Shown in pieces: positions 1 to 10,844 of a stretch of DNA of 64,000 bases (the first letter of the stretch is position 1; the number at the start of each line of letters is the position of its first letter). The DNA lies in assembly GCF_029633865.1 (NCBI RefSeq), contig NC_079217.1, positions 55,342,979 to 55,406,978 of the forward strand, given 5' to 3'. The translations under genes were made by a program, and so were the position numbers. The stretch comes from Lampris incognitus. Its lineage: Eukaryota > Chordata > Actinopteri > Lampriformes > Lampridae. The notes beneath the pieces are model-generated. The model was not told where the DNA came from. It saw only the letters and a list, made by a program, of their open reading frames with translations, and did not search any database.

Positions 1-2155
1 CAGAGTAATAATCTAAAGTTGATTTTTAATTATTGCCAACATGTCTGGGTACAGCCGCCGATTCAGATGCACCATGATTATCCCCAAGGCGTTGCAGTGT
101 TTACAGACGTTGGACAGTGGTGACAGACATACTAACATATGCAATGCATTAATAGCTCAACTTATATTGACAGAATAGAGTTTAAAGTCAGAGTGGACCC
201 TATGAATGAAACAAACTTAAGTGTAGCTGTGGTGCAACGCAAATAATATCAGGAAGATGTGGAGCACTCCAAAAGCAGTTTGGGTAAAACATGACCTAAA
301 TCATAGAGGACAAACATTTAACTTCCCACTAGAAAAGCAACAAGAAGATCGGTGGTGAATGAGAACGCCGCACACACTCCCCCCTTTGTATCTTTATTAG
401 ACCTATCTTCACAAATTCCGAATGGCTGCATAACATCAAATAAATTAAGGAAGCAAAAGTGCAGACTGCTGCTTGTGTGACTGAGCAGAACAGGATGAGT
501 TTTGCAATGAATGACTTATTGAGTTTCCATTAAATAACCAACTCTCAATTGACTTTCCTCTGGCATGAAGAAGTTGTTTTAGCCACACACTTTTGTGCTA
601 AGCAAACATCATTTGTAGGTTTGCAAAAGGCAATGCAAACAGTTGGTGAAGAGGGACAAGACATTGTGGAAAAGAAGGAGCAAGGATTCTCACTTGTACA
701 AATGTAGAGATACTTGAACCTTGAAATCACAACTGTTAAAGCAGACCAGGTCAAAGTATATTTTGAAGAAATAATCACCTGGTGTACAAAGAATGAGAGG
801 GAATTTATAACTTCATTGGTATTTAGAACTCAGTATGTTAACACAACTGTGCATAGAAGGTATGCACTCACACAGGAATCCATAATAATACATGAATCCT
901 CAAAAGTGTTCAGAGGAAAGATTACTATGGGATTAGCATAATGACTTCCAATGTAGGTCAATATATAGGCTATCACATAATGTAAAAGGGTTTAAATTGA
1001 TAAAGAAACTTTCATATTATATGCTGGATGTTGGATTCTTTAAGTGCTGTTTTTTGCCAGTCAACATCGCTTAGCCATGTTTCACACTGTGCAACATTTG
1101 CCATGTGATTTGAGGTAGAATATCTTTATTTTAATAAGGAGAAATGGGCTGCTTCACTAATCCCAAACTACAGATGGCTTGGTTACACAACTGTAAAGCA
1201 AAGCTATGAATCTGATAGACACCGATTAAAGTCAAACTGATAGACAAGACACTTGATAAAATTATCAATTAAGTCTATGGAAATTCAAACTGGTTGGACT
1301 GGGTGGCATTGAAATGTTACTGGTTGTAAAGGAGTAAGCAAGCACTTGGCTGGGCAGAACTAGTGTCACTGTTTGCTCAATGACGTTTGAGCTTGGTTGG
1401 TATATGATATTGTAACGCTCTACTGAAACAGATAACTGGTCAGGAACATTACATGTGGATACAATTTTTTTCGTGACAGCATTCACAACGATACTAATTT
1501 TCATGAGTGGGTGGGAGCAAAAGGCCCATTTTCCACCTTTTGTTTTACGTTCAGCTAAAACACGTCTGTTCCTAGAGGTTGAAATCCTAATTTGAACTAT
1601 GGATTCAAAGCTAAAGCAGGTTATACAAACAAGTATATAATCCGTGTACATGGGCCAATGTGGATATCGGAGCAACTATAAAGATGTTCTTCAAACGTTA
1701 GCTCGCGTAATGTTTAATGCGTCTGTGGGGGAATGATGGTTTGAGAGGCAGCTCTGCAACACGGCGTTATAACCCACCAGTAACTTGTGGCTATTGTGGA
1801 TAGCAAGGTGGTCCAATAACTGTGTTAAATCTACCTTTCATGTGTCAGCTCAGTCCCTAGCTAACATATAATGGCGCAAACTAGCTGACCGGGTAGTCGG
1901 CAACTTGCCGTGCTAAAATAGCGACACTTCCACCCCACCCAGCGCACCGGGACAACGCCAGGGGAACGCTAGCTAGCTCGTTAGTTAGCGCAAGCTAACT
2001 TCATGTCGGCTAACGCTAGTCACCCAACGTTAGCATCTCCGACGCTGACCGGGGGTTAAACCACACGCGACACCGGCCTAAAGGGATAACGACATGTGTG
2101 CGCCATGTCTAGCCGGGGACACCCAGTTTTTTTGTTTCTTGTGTGATCGACTTAC
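1..2155 (-). other. agfg1 intron 1 (part)
   Basis: This stretch lies downstream, on the minus strand, of the agfg1 first coding exon and starts with its splice donor GTAAGT read at 2155-2150. I see no further coding exon, no conserved domain and no clear transposon in it. The short open frames are not supported by any recognisable protein. Confidence 0.6.
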
Positions 2156-2322
2156 AGAATGCCAGAGCAGGAGGTGCAGACGAAGGAGCCCACCGTCATG
2201 TTGGCGTAGGTCGGGCCGCGCTGGTCGCAATCGAAGCACTTTCTGTTGGGAGGCATACTCGTCATTTCTCTGAGCATCTTTAGGTGCTTCTCCTCCTGCT
2301 TTCTCTTCGCACTCGCCGCCAT
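2156..2322 (-). CDS. agfg1: ArfGAP with FG repeats 1 (agfg1), first coding exon
   Basis: First coding exon of an AGFG-type ArfGAP, a host factor linked to nucleoporin-like FG repeats and to clathrin vesicle and RNA trafficking. The ATG (CCATGGCGGC on the minus strand) opens MAASAKRKQEEKHLKMLREM, followed by the start of the ArfGAP C4 zinc finger, with CFDC and CTSC supplying the four zinc cysteines (about residues 29-52). The exon gives 55 codons plus two bases and ends at a consensus donor, CATTCT|GTAAGT, at the place where vertebrate AGFG proteins continue into LRGLNPPHR. The rest of the gene is outside the window to the left. AGFG1 is preferred over AGFG2 from the N-terminus, but the two are hard to separate on 55 residues. 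Confidence 0.88.
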
Positions 2323-2598
2323 GGTGGGTGAGGGACGGACTGGAGATGGAAAAATAATAGAAGATAAAAAAAAATATGCCCAAGGTGGAGGAGGGCGTAT
2401 TTCTATGGCCGACCGGCGGAATGGAAACAGAAGGACCTCGTCGTTATGTCTGTTACCGATCTGTCCAGACCGTTGAGAGGCAGTAGCAGGTAGCGCGGCT
2501 GTCAGGGGCAGCCCCCGCCTGTCCAGGGAGTTGAGGGAAGGGGGGCACGTAGGCGAACTAGCGCTACCCAGCTCCCGAGCACTGTTACTGCAAACCGT

Positions 2599-2610
2599 GC
2601 TTTTATATCC
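2599..2610 (-). promoter_or_regulatory. TATA-like box upstream of agfg1
   Basis: The minus strand reads GGATATAAAAGC about 280 bp upstream of the agfg1 ATG, in a GC-rich stretch. The motif is visible, but its use as a promoter element is inference. Confidence 0.3.
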
Positions 2611-2619
2611 GTCGCGGGA

Positions 2620-2661
2620 AGCGATATTATGAACCCTACATAGGCCTCGCCAAAATCCCGT
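2620..2661. repeat. Inverted repeat, left arm
   Basis: About 42 bp including GGCGAGG and TATGTAGGGTTCATAATATCGC (read on the minus strand, split here) recur in opposite orientation at 3189-3231 with only one or two differences. The left arm is in the agfg1 upstream region. It does not resemble any transposon terminus I know. Confidence 0.75.
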
Positions 2662-3188
2662 TTCTGGCTTTGTCACGTGTGCGCCACCGTAGCAACGCGA
2701 AAATATGTTGTTATGGGGTTAGCGCTCATCAAGGAAACGCTGTACACCCACAATTTAACCTGTCTAAGTTATCCACAATCAACATTAACGTTTTTAACTC
2801 AATCTTTGCTTGCTCCACGTTTGAGCATAGGATACTTCACCCCTTATCATGACTACAAACAAAACGAGCTCCTATATTGTAGTAATATGACTTTTACATT
2901 TATACACAGGTAACAACTTACTGATCAGCTTTCTTAAATGTGAGAAAGTCTATTTATTAGATGTATGTTCATTTTCAGACAACTAACGTTACTTACCTCC
3001 GTTCTGTTGTTGACAGCCAGCAGTCCAAAATTACAAAAGCAGCCAGCTGTCCAAAATTGCGAAAAATACAAAATTACAAAATTGAAGGTAGCTAACGTTA
3101 GCTTTGCTTCGCACCGAGTTGATAGTTGATTGTTTCCTTAGCAACGCAGCGGAAATCCGGCGTCCGTTCGCGAGATTTGGGACAGGGT

Positions 3189-3231
3189 ACGGGATTTTGG
3201 CGAGGGCTATGTAGGGTTCATAATATCGCTC
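3189..3231. repeat. Inverted repeat, right arm
   Basis: Partner of the arm at 2620-2661, about 530 bp away and in opposite orientation. The adjacent sequence at 3133-3146 (GTTTCCTTAGCAAC) resembles an RFX X-box, and a weaker similar string (CCGTAGCAAC) lies beside the left arm, so the duplicated unit may be a promoter fragment. Confidence 0.75.
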
Positions 3232-4882
3232 ACGGGAACGCGATCTTTTTCGTTTCATTGGTAGGATTAATGTTAACTTTGTTATTTGCAAAAAAAAGTC
3301 TACCTGTCCGAAAAAAATATATTAATTCCATGTTAGATTAAAAAAACGTTTCAAATTAAAATTTCCCTCCTGCCAATGTTCGGCGAATTATCAAGGATTC
3401 CGTTTTTAAGTGGATTTTTGCTGTCCATTATCACCATTCAAATAAAAGTACCAACACCATGTCCACCTTCTGTAATCCTGGATAAATTGCAATAGGGATG
3501 ATTATCAGGGGCGCTTTTATTCGGACATCCCTGAAGCAGGATTTCATGCTTAATGCGTGAACATAACCCTATGCTAAACAGTTCTTAATGGGAAAAAATC
3601 GAGAACTATTTGCCACAAACTTAAGTTGAAATCTTACTAACCTGACATTAAATATCCATAGAACAGGATGTGCATTTCCAGACCAAAACACATTTCTCAT
3701 AAAGTCCAAAATAGTGCAGGTGGCGCCTCACTGATACTAATAAACAGTTTGCCCAAACATCTCATCTGTATCATCTGTATTATATCATCTGTTATGTTGT
3801 GTTATGTGCATAGGACATTAAAATAATCCAGATGTGTGTAGAGTTATGAATACTTGATGACGATGATTTTATATTTATCTGTTGTAATAACGTTTTGTCT
3901 ACCCTGCTTTGTTTTGATCTTATGCTGTCTGATACAGTGCTACTTGTTTGTTTTGTTTTTTTGTTTTTGTTTACTGTGTTCTGTTTGGTGTCCTTGAGTG
4001 CTCTGAAAGGTGCCCACAAATAAAATGCATTATTATTATTACTTGGGGATCCCTAATTATTAATACTTGATAGTAATATTTGGGAATAGTCTTCTTGAAC
4101 AGCTTTGGAGCAAAACAAAAAAAACAAAACAAAACAATCAGCTATGAGTAAAATCAACCTGTCAAGTTCTATTCTCAATGTTGCTTCGAACAATTTGGAG
4201 AGTTCTTTAGCAATCACAAAACACATTTTCATTGCATCTTCAGACCGAAGGTAACAAAGGAACCTAGTAATGCAGCTTGTACTTAAAAAAATTATATTGC
4301 AGTAATGTCAAAAAAGGATATAGGCCAAACAAACACATGTATGATGTACAAAGAGGCTTTATTGTTGACAACCATAAGACAACTAATTACACAACAAGCA
4401 AAATGACAATCATATTATTCACATGGAAGAACAGACAATATATTTACCATTTTTCCCCAGATGTAGAACATTTACCATTATTGCAGTCAGTCATCGGTAA
4501 TCTGGAAAACCAAATTTTTCCTCCAAAGTTTTCAAAATTATGCCATATCACATAGACTTTACAGATTTTACACTCGCACATTCTCAAAGGGAAAACAGAT
4601 CTTGCTTTAAATGCACTTTAAGATACGTTTTATTTGGACAGTGATGCTTTCGTCTTCTGCTGGGCCTCAAAATAAATATGCCTGCATTCACAGAATCAAA
4701 TCCAACCAGTAGACATCATACCGTTAGACATTGTGGACAAAGCGTAATTTGTTTAATGAGGGGGAAAGTGACCTTGATTTCATTCACCTCTTGCCTTAAA
4801 ATCATAAGTGGTATTTATCTTGACTTTTCTGGTGACAAGGTGGATTTGGTCTTTTGAAATGGCTCTCTTGTATATGACTTTA
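3232..4882. other. Intergenic, agfg1 to mrpl44
   Basis: No gene recognised. Near 3990-4040 the string CTGAAAGGTGCCCACAAATA followed by ATTATTATT resembles the 3' tail of a common fish interspersed repeat. The right part probably contains the mrpl44 3' untranslated region, with minus-strand AATAAAG near 4360. Confidence 0.4.
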
Positions 4883-6891
4883 TTAATAGCTCATGATAGA
4901 CTGGGGAGCATGGTGCTGGTGCTGCTGTGGTGGGGAATAATCAGAAGGTTTGCGGCTCTCAGTGAAGCCGTAAAGGTGACGCAGGGCCACCCGAGCTGCC
5001 TCTTCCTCAGCAGCAAGAACTGTCTCTCCTGGGCCCTGAGCCAGAAGCTTCTTATCACTGAGCCACAAAAGGAAATACACAAAAACATGCAGACAGACAG
5101 ACCAACATGAAGACAAATATTTCATCATCCATAATTTGTAAGTCAAAAATATCTGAAAAAGGTAATTGATTCTCTGCATTTTGTCAAAAATTGCACCCTC
5201 ACTTTAGAAAGCAGTCAAGATACAATTCAGTGGATGGAGCATGTTGCTGGCTTTAGTGATTTGCTGCTCACTACCTGACTGCATCATCAATATAAAAAAA
5301 GTGAAAGAAAAAAACCACTGTACTTAAAATAAAATCATTCACCAAATAGCATGTTTCACATACCTGTACAGCCCAACAAAGTGTAGGGGAAGAGCAGTGC
5401 TGGCCCCAGCTGACCTGATGAGACGAGGCTCAGGTAGAGGAATATTCCGCTGAGTAAATTCCTCCACCAGCAGACCCATGGGGTCAACCACTGTCCACAT
5501 ATCAAAGAGGTCCTTCCCAATCAGCTGAGTGACCAGGAAATCCTAGAAAGAGAAAAGTAAAGGAAATAAGATGGTGAAAAGGAGGGGAAAGGGTGTAAGG
5601 AAGGGACAAAGAAAAAAGAGAGCAAAAGGGAGACAGAAAGAAGGAGAAAGAAAAGTAAATCAGTCAGATTCCAGGATGCATCCATGCTAGTAATGACTAT
5701 AGCTTCCTTCTATGCCTTTGAGCAACCAAGATCATTAGAAAGCAATGCAACAAAGATAATTAGAAAGCAATATCTATCTTCAGTTGTGCAATATCATCTT
5801 CAAATATTTAATATTGAAATACTGAAGATCAGGAATATTATGCAGTAAACTTCTTACCCTGAGAAAAAATCCTGCTCGTTCTGCTCCACTACTCCCCTGT
5901 AACACCCCAATCACAGCCATGAAAGTTGAATACAGCACATTTTCAGGGATGGGGAACTCAGCACTCATGGTGAGGTCTTCAATGCCAAGGTTTTGTGCCA
6001 CATGACACACAACTACTGAACTGGTCAGTTGGTCTACAATTGCTGCTACACCCTCGTCAGGCAATCTTGGGAAACTGGCCCTGCACCAGTCATTTAGGAA
6101 GCTCTGAGTGAAACCAAGGCCTTGTGTACTCAGCTGAACGTTATCTCTAAGGACAAGTGCTGTTGTCTCAGAGTCCATGTCCAACTTTTGCCTCCTCTCC
6201 TGCTCTGACTGCAGATAACAGGGATTCACAAAGGCTGTTTTCAGCAACTCCAAGGAAAAGTTCTCATGAAGGCGGCTACTAAAAGCCTGAACTTCAGCAT
6301 GATAATCCCAGTTAGGCTTTTGACAGCTGTAAAACAGTGAAAATAGGGCTTCTTTTACATACGTGTCAAGTAAACTACATTTACAAGTTCATGCTAGAAA
6401 TACATGGAAGTGGCTAGCAAAGTAAGGCATAACCGACTGACAACGACTGACTATTCAGTAGTTGTCAGTCGGTTTTGAAATGAAATTAAAACTATTCATT
6501 TCAGCTCAACAGCTCTCTTGATCGCTATCAAAATCTTTAGACAAATTAGTCATTTACAAGTAAAACAAATACTACGGGGCTGTTGGGAGCAGGTTTATAA
6601 TTCTGTTCGCAAAGAATGCAAAATGTAGACTAGCATCTCCCACTGACACCATCACCGATGGCCTTGGATTGATCTCCAACTAACTCCCAAATTGGCTAAT
6701 GCTAGCTAGCATTACCGTGGCTTCGGCGGTGGTGGTCCTTCAATCTTTAACTTTTTTGCCAAATAGAAGGTATATGCCTTCATCCATCGCTTCTTCTCTC
6801 GTATCTGTGTGAATGTGATATTTCCGCTGACACGACGGCAGCGAATTCCTAGACCTAGTGTACCACGATTTATTATAAACGCTGACGCCAT
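4883..6891 (-). CDS. mrpl44: Mitochondrial large ribosomal subunit protein mL44 (mrpl44)
   Basis: Complete four-exon gene on the minus strand: 6716-6891, 5858-6326, 5364-5542 and 4883-5057. Phases agree at every junction and the total is 999 nt, giving 332 aa, the same length as I recall for human MRPL44. mL44 is an RNase III-like mitoribosomal protein with a double-stranded RNA-binding fold at its C-terminus. Diagnostic strings include [36 protein letters not shown] and [21 protein letters not shown] (21 residues; the shorter core is [16 protein letters not shown]). The start [10 protein letters not shown] is chosen because it opens a plausible mitochondrial presequence rich in R and lacking acids. 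An upstream in-frame ATG at 6945 is possible, but would add acidic residues. The gene is head to head with dnaaf1, 249 bp away. Donors and acceptors are canonical, for example CCACG|GTAATG at exon 1. Confidence 0.93.
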
Positions 6892-7140
6892 TACGGTCTC
6901 AGCATGTGTCACATTGAAAGTGTTCCGACAGAGAACAAAATCCAATATCCGGTCAGGAAGGAGCGCGACGACGCACCGTTACCATAGAAACAAGAAAACG
7001 TTCGCAAACTGACTTCATCGTGTAATGAGATCTAGCCGGTGAAATAGACTTTGTAACTCGCCAAATATCATCATATATTTAACTATATACTAAACGTAGG
7101 ACGGGCTCAATAATTATATACTTCTATACATATTCTTACG
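6892..7140. promoter_or_regulatory. Bidirectional promoter mrpl44/dnaaf1 with X-box-like site
   Basis: Only 249 bp separate the two divergent start codons. Within it, GTTACCATAGAAAC at 6978-6991 matches the RFX X-box form GTNRCC-spacer-RGNAAC. RFX factors are known to drive ciliary genes such as dnaaf1, so the site probably serves the plus-strand gene. No TATA box is obvious. Confidence 0.55.
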
Positions 7141-9247
7141 ATGCACTCTGCTGAAATCACAGACAAGAGAGAAGAGGAGGTGAAAACGACTAAGTCTGAG
7201 GGTGGAAATGATATATTGCCCGATTCTTCAGTCAAAAATGGAGAAGATTTCACGATCAATTGCGTTTCCTCTGAAACAATTCAAGTCAGGAAAGAAAATA
7301 GACATGGAAAGCCATCACAAGCTGCCACTCAACAAGAGAAAACAGAAAAGGAACCGGGGCCAAGAATTACCAAGGAATTTCTGAAGGACCACTGCAAGAA
7401 AAACAAACTTTATTCGACACCTTGTCTGAATGACACTTTGTATTTGCATTTCAGAGGTTTTTCCAGCATTGAGAATTTGGAGGAGTACTCGGGACTAAAG
7501 TGCCTTTGGTTAGAATGCAATGGGCTGCGACGCATTGAGAATCTGGATGCCCAAACTGATCTGCGTAGCTTGTTCCTGCAACAAAACCTCATACATAAGC
7601 TTGAAAACCTTGAACCTCTTAGCAAGCTCTGCATCCTGAATGTCTCCAACAACTACATAAGCATAATAGAGAATATATCCTGCCTTCCTGAGCTAAGCAC
7701 CCTGCAAATAGCTCACAACAAGTTGGAAACGGTAGAAGACCTAGAGCATCTAAGTAACTGTCCCTCGATAAGTGTCCTGGACATGTCCCACAACCTGATA
7801 AATGACCCAGAGATCCTCGGTGTACTTGAGAGAATTCCACAGCTGCGAGTACTAAATCTAATGGGTAATGAAGTATTGAGAAAAGTATCCAACTACAGAA
7901 AGACCATGATTGTACGTCTCAAACAGCTTACCTACCTTGATGATCGACCCGTATTCCCCAAAGACAGGGCATGTGCCGAGGCATGGGCAGTGGGAGGGTT
8001 GGAGGGGGAGCGCAAAGAAAGGGAGTTATGGGAGACACGAGAGAGAAGAAAAATCCAGGATGGCTTGGATGCAATGACAGCAATCAGAAATAAAGCCAAG
8101 GAGAGATGGTGCCTTAGAGAACTACAAGAGAGAGGTGAGCACATTTTTGAATTTATTCCCAATCCTCATTCTTGAAATACACACACAACATACCTGACAT
8201 ACTTGACTATTTGAAGCTTTAAAAACTGTGATCTGTTTAGTTCTAGGTGAGGCTGAGGCTGCCACCATTCCAGAGTCTCAGAGTCCTTGTGAGGGAAATC
8301 ACACTGAGAATTTGAGCTTATCAAGAGAAAAGAAGATTCAGAATTTTGTGCAGGACAGCTTGCAGGCACATGAAGAGTTCCTACAGAAACAGAGAGAGTC
8401 AAAAGAAGAGACAGATGAAAATGTTGACAAAGCGAATCTGGAGGGAGAACAATACGGTGAGGAATTAGTCAGAATTAGTGAGAGAAAGCAGTTTGAGCAT
8501 AATGACCAAAGCCAAGGACAGATAAATAAATCTGACAAAGGGAAAGAAGAAAAAGAAGATCCAGAGCAATTTGATAGAGACCAGAAAGAAGGAAAAGGGA
8601 TGGGAGCAGAGACAATAAGGGAGATATCAGAAGATATTCAACAACAGTTAGGGATAAACCAAGTGTGTAGAATGCAGTCTGCAAGAAATCAGGAAACGAA
8701 TGAGCAGACAAATGGTGAGGTGTTAGAGGAAGAGCAGTCTAAGTCAAAACAGCCCCTTCTCACCATGAGATCCCCTTCTGAACCAGATGAGGCAGTAGCA
8801 GCACATGGCCCAGCGCCACTGGTGATAGAGCTACATGAAGCAGAGCACCGGGAGACCTTTTACCTAGAACCACATTGCTCACTTTGTATCGATGATCTGC
8901 CCGATCTCGAGGATGTGGACACAGAAGATCAGGACTGCACAACAATCTTCTCTTGTCAGCAAGCACCCAGGCCAAAAATAGAGGTCATATCAGGTGGAAG
9001 CAATATAGACATACCAGTCAGAGATCAGAGAGAGGCAGCATTGCCCGCAAAGACCGCATCCATTTTGGGTCTACACAATGATGTATTGCTCATCAAGCAT
9101 GACATCAAAGTACTAGATGATGTCTCTACATCATTGGCAGAACCACAGACTGGGGATGCCCCTAAGGTAATGATTTTGAAACCAGAGGAAAAGTCTAAAC
9201 TAAACCTAACTCCCCCACCATGTTGTCTAATTGAGGAACTAGACTGA
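7141..9247 (+). CDS. dnaaf1: Dynein axonemal assembly factor 1 (dnaaf1, LRRC50)
   Basis: Cytoplasmic leucine-rich repeat protein needed to preassemble the dynein arms of motile cilia. Two coding exons, 7141-8134 and 8247-9247, join in phase (GAG AGA G|GT GAG) through a 112-bp intron with donor GTGAGC and acceptor TTCTAG, giving 664 aa. Residues about 80-330 contain about six SDS22-type leucine-rich repeats and a cap: [71 protein letters not shown]. The last string is a DNAAF1 signature. The C-terminal half is acidic, glutamine-rich and poorly conserved, as in the family. The whole repeat domain is one exon, whereas I recall many exons in other vertebrates; intron loss or retrocopy origin is discussed in the findings. 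A possible ATTAAA signal is at 9560. Confidence 0.92.
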
Positions 9248-9732
9248 AGCTTTGGGGACACTGAGCATTTTTTGAGAACATCAAATGAGAATGCATTGTA
9301 CACAGCCTATCCAGGATATTTTTTTTCAGAATTTGATCAGACCTTTTTATGTTAAACAAATTGCATTTAATTGAGGTATAGCATTAGAACACAAGAAACT
9401 CAAGTGAATTTGTGTAAAAAAAATCAAAAGTAAAAAGTTAGAAAAAATGTGTAAAGTGGGATTGTAGTGCCTATACTGTTTTTTTGTGAAAGATCTTTTT
9501 CACTTTGTTACTAGTAAAACTATCTTTTGTCATGTCAATGAGCTGGATTATAACTTGTCATTAAATTAATTTCAAAATCACTTAGTGCTAATTGTGTTTT
9601 TAGGGTATACACCAAGCAAACATTGTTTCTTTGTTTTACAAAACCTTAGTTTCCATCTTGGATTGACCTAATGCAGTAGCTTCATACTTATGAAACATTT
9701 TAACATTGAGTGTGACAAGTTACACTAAACTT
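9248..9732 (+). other. dnaaf1 3' untranslated/intergenic region
   Basis: AT-rich DNA after the dnaaf1 stop, with ATTAAA at 9560-9565 as a possible polyadenylation signal. Nothing else is recognised. Confidence 0.4.
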
Positions 9733-10060
9733 GAGGCAGCATGGAGGTGCAGTGGTTAGCACTGTTGCCTCACAGCAAGAAGGTCCTGAGTTTGAACACC
9801 CGGCCATCCCAGGTCCTTTCTGTGTGGCGTTTGTATATTATTCCCCGTGTCTGTGTGGGTTTCCTCCCACCATCAAGACATGCATGTTAGGTTAATACTC
9901 CTGTCTGTGCCCCTGACCAAGGCATGGCAAGAAGAACTGGAGTTGGTCCCCGGGCACTGCCCAGCGGCTGCCCACTGCACCTAGCTACATGACTAGGATG
10001 GGTTAAATGCAGAGGATGAACTTCCACACAGGGATTCATAAAGTACATCTTAATCTTAAA
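9733..10060 (+). mobile_element. tRNA-derived SINE, plus orientation
   Basis: The head reads GGTGCAGTGGTTAGCACTG (A-box) and, about 35 bp on, GAGTTTGAACACC (B-box position), as in a tRNA gene. The body has the widespread fish core with CCCCGTGTCTGTGTGGGTTT and CCCACC...AAGACATGCATGTTAGGTT. Related copies are at 17560-17935 and 29290-29620. It sits between dnaaf1 and the end of mff and is divergent, so old. Confidence 0.7.
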
Positions 10061-10844
10061 TTATAACACTGCTGTTTTTTGAGAGGTGTACTGTGTATCT
10101 GACAAAAAAGCTGGACCATCTTGGTACCATAATAAGCATTTATTATAATGAAATACACGGTTATGAGCATTATAAGGCAGATGCATCAACAGAAAACTTC
10201 AGTGCTTCAGTAATAACTGAAAATGTTGAATTTTGTAGGCACGTCATGCCAAAGCTGGGCAGATATTTTGTTATTTGTATCACAGAATAGCAAAATAAAG
10301 ACCAATATAATTTGTGCATTCAGTTTGGTGTATCAATAAAAATACATGACACAAATATCTTCTGACAACATTACCATTATATTCCTCAAATCTATTCACA
10401 TATCACTGTGTTCTCAATAAATATTTCCCATATGGCTCAATGCTCTAGGTTTAAACTGTGACTCCATTTTCCTATTTTGATACAGTGCACTTATGCTTTA
10501 AAAACAAGAACAGGATGATCACCACTGCCCAGAGCAACATGAACAAATATTTACAGCCAGCCATACTTAGCATCACTGAGCTACAGGATTGGTAATAAGA
10601 ACTAAATATGGGGGGTGTGGGGTGGGTGGGTGAAAACAGATTTGTAAAAAAAAATAAAATGTACATGTTTACAATAAACAAAATCAAAACATCTTTTTGT
10701 GCATTTTCTCTTGTGCACACACACTAAGGCCTTGCTTATTGGAGGGTATAGTACAGCGAGTAGATTTTGCTAACATTAAACATGAAGAATTAAGAGAGAG
10801 GACACAGTCTCCCCTCACAGTTGTTGTGGTGATGAGTAAACGCT
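10061..10844 (-). other. mff 3' untranslated/intergenic region
   Basis: DNA beyond the mff stop on the minus strand. A minus-strand AATAAA near 10138 could be its polyadenylation signal. No gene is seen. Confidence 0.4.

Noticed and set aside
1265-1675. 136-aa minus-strand frame in the agfg1 intron
   Set aside because: Long by chance, no domain, no match to AGFG sequence.
4808-5110. Plus-strand frame over mrpl44 exon 4
   Set aside because: Shadow of the minus-strand coding exon. Likewise 5' and 3' shadows over dnaaf1, the hAT transposase and both Gypsy elements.
8135-8246. Read-through of the dnaaf1 intron as a shorter protein
   Set aside because: Open for a few codons ([13 protein letters not shown]) then stops; splice sites are canonical and the phase continues into a long second exon.
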